A DNA stretch of 10,749 nucleotides from Allomyces macrogynus ATCC 38327 (taxonomy: Eukaryota; Blastocladiomycota; Blastocladiomycetes; Blastocladiales; Blastocladiaceae), in the NCBI GenBank assembly GCA_000151295.1, contig GG745361.1, forward strand, positions 264,831-275,579, in the 5' to 3' direction. Position numbers and translations under genes: made by a program. Below the pieces are notes generated by a model, which did not search any database, had not been told where the DNA came from, and saw only the letters and a list, made by a program, of their open reading frames with translations. Shown here in pieces: positions 8,086-10,749 of this stretch; the first letter of the stretch is position 1; each line of letters starts with the position of its first letter.

Positions 8086-10108
8086 TCAGGGGAAAGAAGA
8101 CAGCGGAAGCGGCACACCGCTGGCTTGATGGCCTGGCGGCCGAGGTCCAGTCCAGACCGACCGACCGACTCCGGCGGGATTTTGGGGCGAACTGACATCG
8201 CGCTTCCGCCGGGGCGCGCAGAAGAAATGCGAAGGGATGCTGCCAAGGGATGCCGGAGAATCAAGTCATTTTGCGCGGCGGGCCGGATCGCGTCTCTCAC
8301 TCTGGTGTCCCGCATTCCGGTAGCTTGTTGGCTGGAGCAGCTGGCGGCCTTGTTCTGGAACACTCCACGGCCGAATCAGCATCAACGTCACTCGTCGAGC
8401 CTCCACTAGTGTTCTCCGCCCTCTTCGACTCCCCGCTAAAACAACACCAGCGCCGCATCATGGGCGCCACGCAAGTGACACCACGACCACCATCACCACT
8501 GCTGGTGAGCATTACAATCGGGCTCGGCCGTGGGGATGGCGTGTGGCCGCTCTTGTTTCGGATCAGAAGGACTGCAATAGACACGCCTCGTTCTGATACG
8601 AGCGAGTCAGCAGGTCGACCAGCTTGATCGCGCGTCCACAACCGAGTTGGATTACGTTGCGGATTCCGTCATCGTCCTGTCCTGCCCGACCGCACGCTTA
8701 CCTTTAAGTTACTGCTACATACTCCTGGCCGTGCCGACGGCCAACACTTAGCGCGGCCTGAATCAGCGCGGACGCGTTGGTGGAGAAAGATCATCCTGTG
8801 CATCATGAGCGGCTGGGAGGAGGACGCGCGGCGAGAGCGCGACTGACGCTTGCTCAGTGATGCTGATATCCTCCCCCCAGCTGTGGCGGCAGCAAACGCG
8901 CTGCAGCGCGCCCCCACGGTCGTACTTTTTCTAGACGGCCGCCAAGAAATACCCTGGCGTCTCTCCATGCCCGCCACCCCTGCCCTGGCGCCCGCATCCT
9001 TGGCCGACGCCGCCCACGACGCGCGCGCGACCCCCGCGCTGCTGACCACGGGGGCACTGACCCAGTGCTGCCAATCTTGATGCAGGACAAATGAAGGTGG
9101 CGCCCGTACGTGCAGGTGCAGGTCGACGCTTGACGTGTGATCGCCTGCGGCTCGCGAGTCCGGCCGACCTCGCGCATCCTCCCAAACGCGTTGGAAGTAA
9201 ATCGCGCCTTGGCACCCCTGGCCAAGGTGAGGCGACCCCTGGGACATCCGTGGCGCCGTGGGATTTTCGGGCCTTGGCAGTTATGTCGGCAACCCTGCCA
9301 ACCCTGCACTCTTGGAAGTTGGGAACAGTGGTTCTTTTTTGCTCACATCATCCAACAAACTCGGCCAAGGCAGCGCGCATCCCGATGTCGCGCGCGCGCG
9401 CCCAGGGCACCCGCGATGATGATGATGGAAGCCACCGGCCAGGGCACGTCGGCACGCCCGGCGGGAAGTTCGAGAACCGAGGCGACCCGGCTTGCGCGCG
9501 CGTGCCCCAGCCGCGCAGAACCGTCGGCGCGCAAGTCTGCCTCCACTGCTCACCACAACAACAGCCCAGCGTCCGGCAGGACACGAGCAAAAGAAAACTC
9601 ACCATCGCGGCCCGCGCCCGCGCCCGCCGATGTCAGCGACTGCCCGCATCCATCGGTCGAGATACAAATGCAGCAGGCGCCCGTTGGCGGAGGTGCCCGT
9701 CAAGCGCCGGCCTGCCAGCGACACCATCCACCATTGGCCACCACAGACAACTTCGCATCGCGCGCGCTTGCTTCGCCAACAACAACGAGACTCGGCCCGA
9801 ACTGTTGCGGCACCGCGACTGTTCCCTGCCCCTGCACGACCACACCGCACCGCATTTGTGCCCGCTCCTCGCACATTCGTTCTCGATTGCATCGAGAACG
9901 ATTCTTGCTGCTCGTGCCTTGTCCGCTTTGCCGCCAAGAGCCATCCATCAACGCCAGCTAAGCGCGCGCCCGAATCAGCGAGAACCTGCGACCACCACCA
10001 GCGCGAATGTGGGCCTCGCTCCCCGCTCCCTTCTCGGCCGCGCGCCCACCATCTGCCGCCGCCACTGCCGCTGCGCGCGAATCCAACGACAGTGAAGCGT
10101 TCCTCCTC

Positions 10109-10749
10109 ATGACGACCGCCGATATTGCGGCTGCGGGCAAGAGCATGTTTCATGCCGCTGCCGTTGCCAAGACGCCCGCAACCATCGACTCGGATGAGTC
10201 GGAGAGCGACCGCGACGAGGACGAGGACGACGAGGACGACCGGGACCTCGAGTGTCTGGACGAGTCGGTGGCCGATTCCGAGGCGCGGTACGGCATGGTG
10301 CTGCGCATCGTGGCCGTGGTCGCGCTATTTGCCGCGTCGCTCGGGTTCCTGGTCGCAGCGGTCGTGACGCTGCCGCCACTCGCGTCAGGAAATAGCTTGG
10401 ACCTCGAAGTGACGTCGCTCGAGGACGTGCAGGGTGCGTGCCCTCCTGCCGGGTCTTTTTCGAGGGTGGAGAGTGAGCGTCATTGTCTCACCGATCCACT
10501 CTGAAACCCGCTCAACAGATGTCGTCGCCGTCCTGCGCGAGTACTCGACCCAGAACGCGCTGCACGTCGTGACGCTCTTGACGGTCCTCTACCGCGTCCG
10601 CGAATGGGGACGATTCGAGGAACCGTGGTATGTGGAGGGCGGGATGGGTGAGTCCGTCGACGACTCGTGAGAGGTGAGAGGTGGAACGCTGGTAGAAGAG
10701 TGACGTTCAGAGCCTGGAGCTGAGGTGCAGGAGCAGCGTGGTGTGAGGC
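10109..10749 (+). CDS. TMEM41-like (VTT/DedA superfamily) membrane protein, 5' part only, runs off the right edge
   Basis: Exon 1 (10109-10433) and exon 2 (from 10519) are joined across an 85-base intron (GTGCGT...CAACAG, phase 1). The visible product starts MTTADIAAAG, has a very acidic stretch (about 27-57), a transmembrane helix (about 63-87) and then LEDVQDVVAVLREYSTQNAL (104-123), running into a second hydrophobic segment ending VLY. This order (acidic tail, helix, short loop with a VLREY-type motif, second helix) fits TMEM41 proteins, ER lipid scramblases of the VTT family. The family's next conserved segment (FAIPG) is not found. The open frame continues to a stop at 10668, but strong donors at 10628 (GTATGT) and 10648 (GTGAGT) suggest exon 2 ends there and the VTT domain lies outside the window. 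An in-frame ATG at 10007 could add 34 residues; the start at 10109 is a choice. Family assignment rests on a short similarity. Confidence 0.5.

Larger units (their letters stand above)
7849..10108. other. RPA49 3' region and long unassigned spacer
   Basis: The first 100 or so bases after the RPA49 stop are T-rich and probably include its 3' untranslated region and polyadenylation site. From about 8100 to 10000 I recognise no protein. Open frames exist on both strands (9091-10095 plus is the longest, 334 codons), and several strong splice-site matches occur on the minus strand, so an unrecognised spliced gene cannot be excluded. CG-dinucleotide runs (for example 9389-9401) and a GAT triplet repeat near 9415-9427 are present. 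The last part holds the promoter or leader of the gene starting at 10109. Confidence 0.45.

Noticed and set aside
9091..10095. Plus-strand open frame of 334 codons
   Set aside because: All frames are long here because stop codons are rare in GC-rich DNA; the translation has no domain, is rich in Arg, Ala, Pro and His as expected of GC-rich noise, and overlaps other open frames on both strands.
1..10749. tRNA, rRNA, CRISPR arrays or transposon ends
   Set aside because: I looked for the tRNA B-box consensus, regularly spaced repeats of CRISPR type and long terminal inverted or direct repeats, and found none that held up by eye.

Overview
This is nuclear DNA from a GC-rich eukaryote with compact genes and short spliceosomal introns (60-130 bases). 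Donors are GTATGT, GTGCGT, GTACGT or GTAAGT, several introns carry CTGAC-like branch sites, and acceptors are CAG or TAG. A subunit found only in eukaryotic RNA polymerase I, a mitochondrial presequence and intron-split genes exclude a prokaryote. Base composition, intron style and gene content would suit an early-diverging fungus of the blastocladiomycete or chytrid kind, but that placement is inference.

Four genes can be supported. Most long open frames elsewhere are by-products of the high GC content. (1) 2027-3643, minus strand, three exons: a membrane-anchored glycoside hydrolase of family GH26 (beta-mannanase type), 471 residues. (2) 4624-5934, minus strand, six exons: a mitochondrial crotonase-fold (enoyl-CoA hydratase/isomerase family) protein, 307 residues, apparently without the two classical catalytic glutamates. 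(3) 6236-7848, plus strand, two exons: RNA polymerase I subunit RPA49 (POLR1E/A49), 506 residues. (4) 10109 to the right edge, plus strand, incomplete: a membrane protein whose N-terminal part resembles the TMEM41 (VTT/DedA superfamily) proteins.

Layout: positions 1-2026 hold no gene I can support, only low-complexity and GC-rich spacer with an AT-rich left edge, homopolymer runs and a short tandem repeat. The GH26 and crotonase genes lie in tandem on the minus strand, separated by about 980 bases that contain three direct repeats just upstream of the GH26 start. The crotonase and RPA49 genes diverge from a 301-base shared promoter region carrying two CCAAT boxes, one fused to a perfect TGACTCA (Gcn4/AP-1) site. 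Positions 7849-10108 hold the RPA49 3' region and a long stretch with splice-like signals on the minus strand but no recognisable protein. The genes do not form one pathway: they cover polysaccharide hydrolysis, mitochondrial acyl-CoA chemistry, rRNA transcription and ER/Golgi membrane function, as expected of ordinary eukaryotic chromosomal order. I found no CRISPR array, transposon or dedicated new system.
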